A stretch of DNA of 64,000 bases from Amphibacillus sediminis NBRC 103570. GTDB taxonomy: Bacteria; Bacillota; Bacilli; Bacillales; Amphibacillaceae. Location: assembly GCF_001552275.1 (NCBI RefSeq), contig NZ_BCQW01000009.1, forward strand, positions 52,851 through 116,850, given 5' to 3'. A program made the position numbers and the translations under genes. Positions 29,437 through 38,453 of this stretch are shown here, one piece after another. Below the pieces are notes generated by a model that worked only from the letters and a program-made list of their open reading frames with translations, searched no databases and was not told where the DNA came from. Numbering within the stretch: position 1 is the first letter of the stretch; every line of letters starts with the position of its first letter.

Positions 29437-30580
29437 CTGTTGCCTCTTCAATCGCTGCTTGAAAAACATCGATAATATCTTTAGCATCTTCAATACCTAC
29501 TGAAATTCTAACAAGTCCTTTGGTAATGCCTAGCTTTTCCTGCTCAATATTTGATAAGGCACGGTGTGAAGTTGTCCTCGGATAAGACACACTTGTTTCC
29601 ACACCGGCCAATGTAGGAACAAGCTTTACCCATGCTAAAGATTTAAAGAAGCGTTCAATATCACAGTCCTCATTCAAATCAATGGTAACAATTGCCCCAT
29701 TCCCCTTAATAGAAGCATATTTGGGATAATAAACTTGCTTAACTTTAGGATTTTGTCTGAACGCCCGAGCAAGTTTTTCAGCATTTCCAACCTGTCGTTC
29801 CATTCTTACATCAAGTGTCTTAACTCCTCGACATGCTAACCATGCTTCAAATGGACTGAGTGTTGTTCCAAGATTAACCATTCGCTTTCTTGCTTTGGCT
29901 AATAATGTTTGGTGTCCTACCAATACACCTGCTGTCACATCACTATGTCCACCAAGATATTTCGTCGCACTATGCACGACTAAATCAACTCCAAGTTGAT
30001 AAGGCTGGATCAAATAAGGAGTAGCAAAGGTGTTATCGATCATAGTCAAAAGCTGATGCTGTTTAGCCAGCTCAACGATTGTTGGCAGATGCTCTACCCT
30101 TAATAATGGGTTGGTTATCGATTCAGAATATAACAGAGTTGTGTTGGGTTTAATGGCAGATTTAACGGCTGAAATGTTAGTAAAATCAACAAAACTAACC
30201 GCTATATTAAAATGAGCAAGCTCATTCACCAAAAGCTCATAGGTACCCCCATATATATCTGATGAAGCGATGATATGATCACCAGCCTTAGTAGTGGCCA
30301 AAATGCCAATTAAAATGGCAGACAAGCCTGATGAAGTGGCTATACCTGTAGGTGCTCCCTCTAAAATCGCGACCGCCTGACCCAATTCATCCGTATTAGG
30401 GTTGCCGACCCGAGAATATAAATAGCCTTTATCTTCTTGGTAAAATGCCTCTATTTCAGCCAAATCTTTAAATTTGAAGGCTGTTGTTTGATAAATAGGT
30501 GTCACTTTGCTCTCTATTGTATCTTTCTTGTTAGTAGAAAAATGAACCGAACGTGTTGCGAAATTATCCTTCAAAACCAT
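29426..30580 (-). CDS. Cystathionine gamma-synthase / beta- or gamma-lyase family PLP enzyme
   Basis: 384 residues of the Cys/Met metabolism PLP family. Seen: TPIYQTTAFKF, YSRVGNPNTDELGQAVAILEGA (phosphate-binding Tyr-Ser-Arg), ATSSGLSAIL, MIDNTFATPYL (Asp to the PLP ring) and HSATKYLGGHSDVTAGV with the PLP Lys. Whether it makes cystathionine, cleaves it or cleaves methionine cannot be decided from these motifs. AGAGGGGG precedes the ATG closely, so a TTG 6 bp downstream is an alternative start. No SAM riboswitch is visible upstream. The promoter is at 30621-30649. Confidence 0.85.
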   Translation of the reverse strand: MVLKDNFATRSVHFSTNKKDTIESKVTPIYQTTAFKFKDLAEIEAFYQEDKGYLYSRVGNPNTDELGQAVAILEGAPTGIATSSGLSAILIGILATTKAGDHIIASSDIYGGTYELLVNELAHFNIAVSFVDFTNISAVKSAIKPNTTLLYSESITNPLLRVEHLPTIVELAKQHQLLTMIDNTFATPYLIQPYQLGVDLVVHSATKYLGGHSDVTAGVLVGHQTLLAKARKRMVNLGTTLSPFEAWLACRGVKTLDVRMERQVGNAEKLARAFRQNPKVKQVYYPKYASIKGNGAIVTIDLNEDCDIERFFKSLAWVKLVPTLAGVETSVSYPRTTSHRALSNIEQEKLGITKGLVRISVGIEDAKDIIDVFQAAIEEATGRS

Positions 30581-30620
30581 TTCCCCCTCTTCACTTTGTT
30601 AATACTTTACCTTAGGGGAT

Positions 30621-30649
30621 ATTATAATTGCAAGCTTATTCAACTTAAA
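30621..30649 (-). promoter_or_regulatory. Putative promoter of the Cys/Met enzyme gene
   Basis: TTTAAG (30644-30649), 17-bp spacer, TATAAT (30621-30626), 41 bp before the start codon. The -10 is perfect, the -35 weak. Confidence 0.5.
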
Positions 30650-30760
30650 AAATAGCAGTAAAATTGGATTAAACAGATCATAATATGAGATAACTTTATG
30701 CTGTACCGTGGTCTGAAGTTGTCTGAAAAGCAACATTTCGGACTAATGAGATTAGCAATA

Positions 30761-31864
30761 CTATAACATCAGCATTCTCTCAATGGCTAGCAAGGCTTCA
30801 TCTGCAACTTTTTTGTCCACCGTTATTTGGTTTGGACATCTACCTGCATAAAGTTCATCTAGTACCCAAACAAAATGAGGCAAATCGATTCTATTCATAG
30901 TCAGACAAGGGCACATCTCTGGATTGAGTGAGTCGATCGATTGCTCTGGGTACTGCTTTTTTAACCGTTTGACAAGATTCATCTCGGTACCGATTGCCCA
31001 TTTTGACCCTGGCGGTGCGGCTTTAACCTGTTCAATAATAAAACGTGTCGATCCAGCTAGATCTGCTGCCTGAGTCACCTCCCATGAGCATTCGGGATGG
31101 ACGATAATATTCCGATCAGGCTCACTTGCCCGATATGACTGGATATGCTCGATTCTGAAATTGGCATGTACTGAGCAATGTCCCTGCCACAAAATCATTT
31201 GGACTTGATCTAATGGCTGATCCCCTTCAAGCTCTTCATAAATCGGGTCCCATACCCGCATATGTTCAAGTGGAATACCTAAACGATAAGCTGTGTTTCG
31301 GCCTAAATGCTGATCTGGCAAAAAGAGGATCCGTTTCTTTTGTTTGAAAGCCCATGTCAATATTTTTTCCGCATTAGATGAAGTAACTGTAGCACCTCCA
31401 TACCTGCCCACAAATGCTTTAATTTCTGCAGATGAGTTAACATATGTTATTGGAATAATTGTCTCCCCAAACATATCGATCAGTTTTTCCCATGCACGTT
31501 CGATTTGGTTTTGATTTGCCATATCTGCCATGGAGCAGCCTGCTCTTAAATCTGGCAAAATCACTTGCTGGTCGTCACCAGTTAGAATGTCGGCTGTTTC
31601 AGCCATAAAATGAACCCCGCAAAAGACGACAAATGATGCTTGACGATTGGTGGCTGATCCTTGTGCCAACTGAAGCGAATCACCAATTTCATCAGCAAAC
31701 TGGATCACATTGTCCTTCTGATAATGATGACCTGGGATAAACAAATCCTTACCGAGTTGCCTTTTTCGCTCCCATGCTCGTTCACTAAGCTCCTGATCAT
31801 CCGCTTCTTTGTACGAATCAGGTAACTGTGACTGCACTTCTTTGAATAAATTTGGACTAAGCAT
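30761..31864 (-). CDS. nadA: Quinolinate synthase
   Basis: Condenses iminoaspartate with dihydroxyacetone phosphate to quinolinate, the second step of de novo NAD synthesis; it holds an oxygen-sensitive 4Fe-4S cluster. 367 residues. Seen: IPGHHYQKDNVIQFAD, FCGVHFMAETADIL, WQGHCSVHANF, HPECSWEV and the MCPCLTMNR tail with clustered Cys residues. The ATG at 31864 has AAGGAAGG 8 nt upstream and overlaps the end of nadC by 8 bp. An in-frame GTG 9 bp upstream lies in the ribosome binding site. Third gene of nadB-nadC-nadA. Confidence 0.95.
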   Translation of the reverse strand: MLSPNLFKEVQSQLPDSYKEADDQELSERAWERKRQLGKDLFIPGHHYQKDNVIQFADEIGDSLQLAQGSATNRQASFVVFCGVHFMAETADILTGDDQQVILPDLRAGCSMADMANQNQIERAWEKLIDMFGETIIPITYVNSSAEIKAFVGRYGGATVTSSNAEKILTWAFKQKKRILFLPDQHLGRNTAYRLGIPLEHMRVWDPIYEELEGDQPLDQVQMILWQGHCSVHANFRIEHIQSYRASEPDRNIIVHPECSWEVTQAADLAGSTRFIIEQVKAAPPGSKWAIGTEMNLVKRLKKQYPEQSIDSLNPEMCPCLTMNRIDLPHFVWVLDELYAGRCPNQITVDKKVADEALLAIERMLML

Positions 31865-32708
31865 GCCCGCCACCTTCCTTAACTAATATATTCATACTAA
31901 TATCCTTTGCTTTTACTGAATGGGTTAAAGCTCCCATCGATATCACATCAACCCCTGTTTTGGCATAATCTTTTAATTGCTCTTTCGTCATTCGGCCTGA
32001 TAATTCAACGGTAATAGACTCTGGAATGAGCTTGCACCAATCAGCTGCTTGTTTAGGGCTGCAATTGTCGAGCATAATCAGATCAGGCTTTTCTTCGATA
32101 GCTTCCTTCAACTGTTCTTCATTTTCCACTTCCACTTCTATCTTGACCAGATGACCAATCGCACGTTTTACTTGCTGTAGGGTTGCTGAGACTGATCCAG
32201 TTTGGGCAATATGATTATCTTTAATGAGTACAGCATGGTCTAAACCAAAGCGATGATTTATCCCACCGCCACACACAACAGCGTATTTCTCCAGCATTCT
32301 GAGACCTGGCGTTGTTTTTCTGGTATCAGATATTTTTACACCAGTACCAGCAACCAGTTGGACAGCTTCATGAGTAAGTGAAGCTATTCCTGAGAGACGC
32401 TGTATTAAATTCAATACCACCCGCTCAGTACTGAGTAGTTCGATAATTGGTCCATTAATACGTGCCAACTCTTCGCCTGTAACGAAGGCCTCTCCATCCT
32501 TTTTATACATCTTTACCTTTATTTGATCAGAAACCAGTCGATACGCTTCTATAATCACGTCTGTTCCACAAAAAATGCCCTGACTTTTGGCAGATATAAC
32601 AGCTACCCCGATTTCATCGCCAAAAATGGCTTGAGATGTTTGATCACCAAATCCAATGTCCTCATTTAAAAAACCGATTAATTGTTGTCTCAGCCAGATT
32701 CTATTCAT
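31857..32708 (-). CDS. nadC: Nicotinate-nucleotide pyrophosphorylase (carboxylating)
   Basis: Converts quinolinate and PRPP to nicotinate mononucleotide. 283 residues. Seen: NEDIGFGDQTS, RLSGIASLTHE, ISDTRKTTPGLRMLEKYAV, GGGINHRFGLDHAVLIKDNH and EVEVENEEQL with LDNCSP. Overlaps nadB by 4 bp (ATGA) and nadA by 8 bp, a tightly coupled operon. Confidence 0.96.
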   Translation of the reverse strand: MNRIWLRQQLIGFLNEDIGFGDQTSQAIFGDEIGVAVISAKSQGIFCGTDVIIEAYRLVSDQIKVKMYKKDGEAFVTGEELARINGPIIELLSTERVVLNLIQRLSGIASLTHEAVQLVAGTGVKISDTRKTTPGLRMLEKYAVVCGGGINHRFGLDHAVLIKDNHIAQTGSVSATLQQVKRAIGHLVKIEVEVENEEQLKEAIEEKPDLIMLDNCSPKQAADWCKLIPESITVELSGRMTKEQLKDYAKTGVDVISMGALTHSVKAKDISMNILVKEGGGHA

Positions 32709-34201
32709 AGCCTAACCTCTCCTTCAATGGTTTCTATCGTATGAAAGCCGCATGAATCTTTATTATTAACAGCTGCTTTTGCAATTAAGTTAGCTGCTAT
32801 CAGCATCTGAACTTTTTTTATATCGGTGAATGCTTTCTGATTATCCGTTATCTGATCGGTGTGATCCAAATATGTTTCCGTCCATAAAATAAATTCTTTA
32901 AGCATTGATTCACGACGTAAAACACCTAAAGATCTGGAAACACGTTGACGAATCTCCGCTATTTTTGGAAGCTGATGGCTTGATTTGAGTCTCGTCTGCC
33001 ATGTCCGCGGTTTATTACACTGAATCTCTCCCCAGTCACTTCCCTCTAGAATTCCTTCACCTGTTCTTTCACCAAACACAATTGCTTCGAGCAATGAGTT
33101 ACTGGCAAGTCGGTTCGCACCATGAACTCCTGTACACGCCACTTCCCCTACAGCATATAGTCTTTTTACCGTTGTTCGGCCCCAAAGATCTGTTTTAATT
33201 CCGCCCATATGGAAGTGGGCACCGGGTTTGACTGGAAGATAACCTTCTTGCCAGTTAATTCCGGCATGACTACATAGTTGGGCAATTTGAGGAAAGCGCT
33301 CATTAAACTGATTTATTGATGAAATATCGAGAAAAACCCTTTTTCCATTTTGAATATAGTTATCCAAAGTTCTTGCTACCACATCGCGAGGGGCTAAATC
33401 TTTCATCGGGTGAATCCCATCCATAATGGCTCTTCCATCCTCGCTTCGTAGAACAGCTCCCTCCCCTCGCAAAGCTTCAGAGGCAAGACCGACAGTTCGA
33501 TTTTGTGAAGTGATGAGCGTAGGGTGGAATTGAATGTACTCTAAATCTTTTAAGTCAGCTCCGGCCTGCCAAGCGATAACTAGGCCGGAACCTATTAAAC
33601 TTGTGTCATTGGATGTCTCACTAAACAGCCCGCCAATTCCGCCTGTTGCTAAAATCGTAAAATTAGCAGAGATCGCTAGTTCTAATCCATCTTTATTAAT
33701 AAATCTAGCCCCAGCACATTGTCCATCCTTTATCATTAATTCCGTTGCTGCAAAACCAGTTAAATACTCAACACGTCCGTTTAATTTTTCTGTAAAAAAG
33801 GTCATCAATCTTTTTCCGGTCTGGTCTCCACCTGCATGAAGGATACGCCTCATACTATGAGCTCCTTCTCGAGCAAAGTCGAATCCTCCATCTTGTGTTC
33901 GATCAAATGAAAGTCCCTGATTGATCCAGTGACTTACCCTGTTCTTACCCTCCTGTGTTAAAACATGGACAGAAGAAGAATCATTTTTATAATAACCCGC
34001 CTGCAATGTATCAGCTGCATGCAGGTCAGCACAGTCAGTCTTAGCAAGAGCCGCGGCGATACCACCTTGTGCTTTCCAAGAGTTCCCCTCATTTCCGTCT
34101 CCTTGCATGACCACGGTAACCTGCATGCAATCTACTAGCTTAAGAGCCGTTATCACTCCGGCCAGACCGCCTCCCACAATCAATACATCAGTCTTTTTCA
34201 T
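32705..34201 (-). CDS. nadB: L-aspartate oxidase
   Basis: FAD enzyme that oxidises L-aspartate to iminoaspartate, first step of NAD synthesis. 498 residues. Seen: FAD-binding DVLIVGGGLAGVITAL, GGIAAAL, the REGAHSMRRILHAGGDQTG loop, ATGGIGGLF, QFHPT, LRGEGAVL and GEVACTGVHGANRLASNSLLEA. The ATG at 34201 is preferred over a GTG 12 bp upstream. First gene of nadBCA, divergent from nifS, which likely supplies sulfur for the NadA cluster. Confidence 0.95.
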   Translation of the reverse strand: MKKTDVLIVGGGLAGVITALKLVDCMQVTVVMQGDGNEGNSWKAQGGIAAALAKTDCADLHAADTLQAGYYKNDSSSVHVLTQEGKNRVSHWINQGLSFDRTQDGGFDFAREGAHSMRRILHAGGDQTGKRLMTFFTEKLNGRVEYLTGFAATELMIKDGQCAGARFINKDGLELAISANFTILATGGIGGLFSETSNDTSLIGSGLVIAWQAGADLKDLEYIQFHPTLITSQNRTVGLASEALRGEGAVLRSEDGRAIMDGIHPMKDLAPRDVVARTLDNYIQNGKRVFLDISSINQFNERFPQIAQLCSHAGINWQEGYLPVKPGAHFHMGGIKTDLWGRTTVKRLYAVGEVACTGVHGANRLASNSLLEAIVFGERTGEGILEGSDWGEIQCNKPRTWQTRLKSSHQLPKIAEIRQRVSRSLGVLRRESMLKEFILWTETYLDHTDQITDNQKAFTDIKKVQMLIAANLIAKAAVNNKDSCGFHTIETIEGEVRL

Positions 34202-34230
34202 GCCCTCACCCACATTTTCAGAAATAAACT

Positions 34231-34260
34231 TTACATATGTCTTGACATCTATCTTTACAT
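34231..34260. promoter_or_regulatory. Candidate NiaR (NadR/YrxA) operator in the nadB/nifS divergent region
   Basis: ATGTC-TT-GACAT (34237-34248) is an inverted repeat flanked by TACAT and a further TACAT. It lies where a shared operator for nifS and nadBCA is expected, because the niacin-responsive repressor controls both in B. subtilis. The repressor gene itself is not in the window. Confidence 0.5.
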
Positions 34261-34383
34261 AAAATTAAACTAATGACAAGATCTTTATCGGTTTCCGACA
34301 GAAAACTCCGTCTTCTGTTACGAAAAGGCTTTTTAGCCCAGCAATAAGGATTGGGAGAATGTTGATAAGAAAGTGAGGCAATC

Positions 34384-35520
34384 ATGATATATTTAGATTA
34401 TGCTGCAACAACTCCGATATCAAAATCGGCTATCAATGTCTGGATTAAAACAAATGAGGACTATTTTGCCAATTCAAGCAGTCTCCATGAGGCAGGAAGC
34501 CATGCAAATCAGCTTATTCAGACATGTAAAGAGCAACTTGCTTCTTTAGTAGGTGTACGGCAGGAGCATGTTTTTTTCACAAGTGGGGGAACAGAAGCAA
34601 ATCAACTGGCCTTAAGAAGTTTGTACAAGGCACATAAACATAAAGGCAATCATGTTATAACATCAGAAATTGAACACCCATCCGTACACGCATTTTTTCA
34701 AGAGCTTAAGGAAGATGGGGTTGATGTCAGCTATGTACCCGTTAACGCTCAAGGTCTCATCGAAGTAGAGGATGTAAAACGACTTACCCGTTCGGATACT
34801 TGCCTTGCTTCTATTCAGCACGTCAATTCGGAAATTGGTGTTATCCAACCGATTGCATTATTGGGCAAATGGTTCCGAATGCACGGAATTCCATTTCACA
34901 GTGATTGTGTCCAATCATTTGGAAAAATACCACTAGATCTTTACTCCTTTCATACTGATGCTATTTCCGTGGCTAGTCATAAAATTCATGGTCCTAAGGG
35001 AATGGGGGCTGTTTTTTTCTCAAAAGACTGCAACTGGGTATCCACTGTACCTTTAACCACACATCAATCGGGCTTTCGTCCAGGCACATTAAATACGCCA
35101 GGAATTGTAGCATTTACCCAAGCAGCGATCGATTCCCAGCAAAGCATCACGGAAAACCTCCAACATAGCTGGCAACTTCGCGACTTATTTTTAAATAAGC
35201 TAGCACCACTCGGTGAGCGACTCGTTATCGAGGGAGCAACAAATAAACAACAGCAACTGCCATCGATTATCGGTTTAGCTATTCATGGCGTTCAGGGTCA
35301 ATATATGTTACTTTCACTAGATCGATATCATATTTGCATTTCCACCGGGAGCGCCTGTCAGTCTCAAAAGCAAGACGCTTCCCCAGTCATGCGTGCCATT
35401 TATGCAACTGAGCAAGAACGACTTCGATTTTTTCGAATATCTTTTGGGAGGATGACCCGTGAATCCGATTTAATTTATACGGCAGAAAAAATAATAGAAA
35501 TTGCTAATGACTACCAATAA
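34384..35520 (+). CDS. nifS: Cysteine desulfurase, NifS/IscS type, dedicated to NAD synthesis
   Basis: PLP enzyme that takes sulfur from cysteine for Fe-S clusters. 378 residues. Seen: the YLDYAATTPIS start, FTSGGTEANQLALRS, ITSEIEHPSV, the VQSFGKIPLDL and ASHKIHGPKG stretch with the PLP Lys, the catalytic Cys in CISTGSACQSQ, and RISFGRMT. In B. subtilis nifS lies next to nadBCA and is needed for NadA activity, and the divergent layout here supports that role. The niacin repressor gene that usually follows nifS is absent. Confidence 0.94.
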   Translation: MIYLDYAATTPISKSAINVWIKTNEDYFANSSSLHEAGSHANQLIQTCKEQLASLVGVRQEHVFFTSGGTEANQLALRSLYKAHKHKGNHVITSEIEHPSVHAFFQELKEDGVDVSYVPVNAQGLIEVEDVKRLTRSDTCLASIQHVNSEIGVIQPIALLGKWFRMHGIPFHSDCVQSFGKIPLDLYSFHTDAISVASHKIHGPKGMGAVFFSKDCNWVSTVPLTTHQSGFRPGTLNTPGIVAFTQAAIDSQQSITENLQHSWQLRDLFLNKLAPLGERLVIEGATNKQQQLPSIIGLAIHGVQGQYMLLSLDRYHICISTGSACQSQKQDASPVMRAIYATEQERLRFFRISFGRMTRESDLIYTAEKIIEIANDYQ

Positions 35521-35630
35521 GTTAACTTGATCAAAGGCTGACAACTAATTGAAATAATCAGCATAATCGGATCAGCTCAAGAAAGAGGGTAGTGAAAAGT
35601 ATAACTAGTTTTTTACTCAAAACTATTGAC

Positions 35631-35837
35631 GATAAAGTGAAACTTCGTTCAGTGGGGGTTTCGACGTATAGGATGTGCTCGTACAGCCGTTGCGACAGGA
35701 CGTAGCGAACTTTGTCCTCCCCCTGAACGTTAGATGAACCAGTCGGGCTGTTATTGACTGTTGGATCTCCCATTTTCTTGATGTGGCAGTCTTACAAAAG
35801 CCCTTCGATGGAGCGAGTAATCGCAGAATGCGATAAA
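35631..35837 (+). repeat. Dispersed structured intergenic repeat, copy B
   Basis: About 207 bp, shorter than the other copies, between the convergent ends of nifS and gerAB. The first stem CGTTCAG..GGGGG/CCCCC..CTGAACG is kept although both arms differ from other copies, and the last stem is kept as ATCGCA/TGCGAT with the 15-nt loop reduced to 2-3 nt. The middle stem is degraded. Short frames in it are not genes. Confidence 0.85.
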
Positions 35838-35906
35838 TCATTTTAGCTCGGTATCACCCTAATGTGTACGACAGTTAGTGAACATACCTCTATTTATAGA
35901 TTGATG

Positions 35907-36986
35907 CTATGTTTTTTTAAATACACGTACTACAGCTAATATGAATGGAATAATTAAACCAATAAACAAAGCGAATACCACATATGTAGAATTAATTAAC
36001 TTTAAATCGCTTAATACACTTAGAAAATTTGTAATAGCCGACGCAAACGCAAAAATAGTTAATGGAATTGTGATGACCTTATAGCTCTTAAAATTAAACA
36101 AGTGTTGTCCAGTCCGATTAAGAAAATAAATCGACGTACATACTTTAAAAAAGATCGTGAAAAACCAAATAAAGGCGACAAGAACCTCTATGCGTTCAAA
36201 GAAGTTTGCAAATCGAATATTCTGTCCAAGGACATAGATGGGATAGGTATGGCGTAATGTTCCCCCAACTCCTAATACAGCTATACATGCTAAGGTTACA
36301 ATAGTCATACTAAAGCCTGCTAATAATCCACCAATAAAAAATGCTTTTTTAGCTGCTTTACGGTTATTTACTGACGTGCAAATAACTAGCATATAAAACA
36401 ATTCTAAAAAGGTGATTGCTAGGACTGGGATAACGCCAACAAAGGTACCGGCCTGTTGAAATTGCATGATTGGTTGAATATTTTCCATACGTGCTTCTGG
36501 CAATACAAATAAGGTTAGTAACACTAGACTAACGATAGTAAATGGAAAAAATATCTCACACGCTCTACTAATGCTTTCGATTCCATACCTTACCGCAATT
36601 AAACTTGATAAAAGAGTGATTAACGCAATAATCTCAGCTGGGGTCTCCATTAATATTTGTAGACTAATAAATTGAGATAAGGCCCACACGTTACCAATTG
36701 CAGAGATATAAGTGAACAGAAACATTAGCACAAAAATGACCTTCGCTATTAATTGTCCAACTAAACCTTCTATTATTTGGAAAAAATTTAATTGGTTATT
36801 ATTATCTAGTATTTTAATGTAGATAAATATGGTTGCTAAGCCAGCAATTGAGCTTAAAATTAAAGTAACCCAGCCATTTTCACCACCGTATCTTGTAGCA
36901 ATCGTTGGGATAAACACAACGGCTGTGCCTAATGTATTCATAAAAACAAGAATAGCAAACTGTTTTGCACTAATCACTTCTTTCAT
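35907..36986 (-). CDS. Spore germination receptor subunit B (GerAB/GrkB-type permease)
   Basis: 359 residues with about ten membrane helices, in the APC transporter-related germination permease family. It lies in the spore inner membrane and binds the germinant (amino acid or similar). Start VISAKQFAILVFMNTLGTAVVF is typical. GGGGAG is 7 nt before the ATG at 36986. Last gene of the receptor operon. Confidence 0.93.
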   Translation of the reverse strand: MKEVISAKQFAILVFMNTLGTAVVFIPTIATRYGGENGWVTLILSSIAGLATIFIYIKILDNNNQLNFFQIIEGLVGQLIAKVIFVLMFLFTYISAIGNVWALSQFISLQILMETPAEIIALITLLSSLIAVRYGIESISRACEIFFPFTIVSLVLLTLFVLPEARMENIQPIMQFQQAGTFVGVIPVLAITFLELFYMLVICTSVNNRKAAKKAFFIGGLLAGFSMTIVTLACIAVLGVGGTLRHTYPIYVLGQNIRFANFFERIEVLVAFIWFFTIFFKVCTSIYFLNRTGQHLFNFKSYKVITIPLTIFAFASAITNFLSVLSDLKLINSTYVVFALFIGLIIPFILAVVRVFKKT

Positions 36987-36999
36987 CAACGTACTCCCC

Positions 37000-37257
37000 T
37001 TATAATTGATACTTTATCAACCAAGATTCTAATGGGTCAACAATTGGTTTCAACACTTGCTGAATCAAGTCGACAAAATTCAAATCAAGCTCCTCGTTTA
37101 GTGCAAGCGTAACATAAATTGCTCCCAATATTACTCCACCTATGAAAAACTTACGTTCTTGCCCTCGATAGCGCTTTACATCATAAACAAACAGCAAACT
37201 AAGCAATCCTAGTATTAAAAGAACTTTCAGAAAACCCACCTCAATTCTTCTTTTCAT
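37000..37257 (-). CDS. Two-helix membrane protein of the germinant receptor operon (D-subunit-like)
   Basis: 85 residues with two hydrophobic segments (about 9-24 and 36-53). It lies between the gerAC- and gerAB-type genes and overlaps the gerAC end by 17 bp. Small two-helix D subunits are known in some receptor operons (GerUD and relatives in B. megaterium), where they modulate germination. Sequence homology to those is not claimed; position, size and topology suggest the role. Start is uncertain; a GTG 18 bp later is possible. Confidence 0.65.
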   Translation of the reverse strand: MKRRIEVGFLKVLLILGLLSLLFVYDVKRYRGQERKFFIGGVILGAIYVTLALNEELDLNFVDLIQQVLKPIVDPLESWLIKYQL

Positions 37258-38449
37258 CAAGTTTCTTTTGAAATTCTCGATCAAACGGGTCTGTAACCAT
37301 TCCAGACTGTCTAATCTCAATTAACATGTCGTAACTAATCTCCGCATTGGCAAATGCTTCTGGCCAATTTTTCTCAAGAGCAGTCCAAGCTTTTGGATCC
37401 TGTCTTCTTAACTGATCACCAAAGCCAAATATATCGATTTGTTCTTTTTGCGCGACATCAATGGTTGATTGCATTAAATCCTTTAGCTTATCCCCTAAAT
37501 GTTTCTCAATCTCTGACAACGTCTCTAAATCTCTAATTGATACATTAGCTGCTACATCACCAATATTGGCTATAGTAGAAACACTTAGCTTCACCTTAAC
37601 TTGATCATCCTTCGCACTTACATCCATCTTGGTTTGATTCCTGATCAGTTCAAGCGTAATGGTACCACCCTCAGGCCAATCAATGTGCTCAACTGTATTC
37701 TGCACATTATCTACAACGAAATTAAGGCCTTGACTCTCTTCTCTTGTTAACCAGCCAATTAATTGATCATGCTTAAGTACCCCTAAGCTGTCCACGTACA
37801 CCAACGCTAACGGGCTCGTACGTTCAACACTGCTTTGCTCCTTTCCTTTTTCAATGTCACCTCGGACTGAAACACCTGTTAATACGGCTTCTTTACCGTT
37901 GGATAAGATACTATCCATTAATTCATCTAATTCTACCCTTTGGGTCGATGCCCAGTTTCTTTCGGACGATTCGATACTGGTATAAACTTTCTCAGCTAAG
38001 GTTTTTTCAAGTGGTGACATGATCCCCAGAACATCCTTTGCTGACAGACCTTTGGCGACTGTAATTACGAAGTCTGATCGAATTTCATGATCACGTAACA
38101 GAAAGTCTAAGGTATCCCCAATTCCTTCTCTTGCCAGCTCTTCACCATAAACTAAGAGTCGTAGATGGCTAAGAAAAACTTTTCTCGGCGTAGTAACCGT
38201 CAATTGCCGAATTGCTTCAAAAAGCGTATCAGCGGTCACCGTATAATTGGTTATTGTGCTTCTGGTTGAAGTTCCTTCGTTAGCAGCGACTTCTGCTGGG
38301 TCTAATACTTGAAGAGTCACTTGGTATTGATCATCAACTAAATCAATACCTAATGCCACGCCAATCAAAATATCAGCTAACTCTCTGCCACTCCAGCATC
38401 CGGATAAAAGTATAAGTGATAGTGATAAAGAAATAATGAACCCTTTCAT
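37241..38449 (-). CDS. Spore germination receptor subunit C (GerAC-type lipoprotein)
   Basis: 402 residues. Lipoprotein signal with lipobox LLSGCW (Cys about residue 17), anchored on the outer face of the spore inner membrane. N-terminal GRELADILIGVALGIDL and EGTSTRSTI are typical of GerAC. The ribosome binding site AAGGAAGG lies in the last codons of the gerAA gene; either ATG at 38452 or 38449 is possible. Confidence 0.93.
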   Translation of the reverse strand: MKGFIISLSLSLILLSGCWSGRELADILIGVALGIDLVDDQYQVTLQVLDPAEVAANEGTSTRSTITNYTVTADTLFEAIRQLTVTTPRKVFLSHLRLLVYGEELAREGIGDTLDFLLRDHEIRSDFVITVAKGLSAKDVLGIMSPLEKTLAEKVYTSIESSERNWASTQRVELDELMDSILSNGKEAVLTGVSVRGDIEKGKEQSSVERTSPLALVYVDSLGVLKHDQLIGWLTREESQGLNFVVDNVQNTVEHIDWPEGGTITLELIRNQTKMDVSAKDDQVKVKLSVSTIANIGDVAANVSIRDLETLSEIEKHLGDKLKDLMQSTIDVAQKEQIDIFGFGDQLRRQDPKAWTALEKNWPEAFANAEISYDMLIEIRQSGMVTDPFDREFQKKLDEKKN

Positions 38450-38453
38450 CATA

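Noticed and set aside
29209..29493. Minus-strand ORF of 94 codons
   Set aside because: Its first part is an out-of-frame reading of the Cys/Met enzyme gene and its terminator; the rest has no ribosome binding site.
30581..30760. SAM (S-box) riboswitch or T-box upstream of the Cys/Met enzyme gene
   Set aside because: The interval is too short, and none of the conserved S-box or T-box blocks is present.
35558..35841. Two minus-strand ORFs of about 71 codons
   Set aside because: They cover repeat copy B; the frames are not kept in the other copies.
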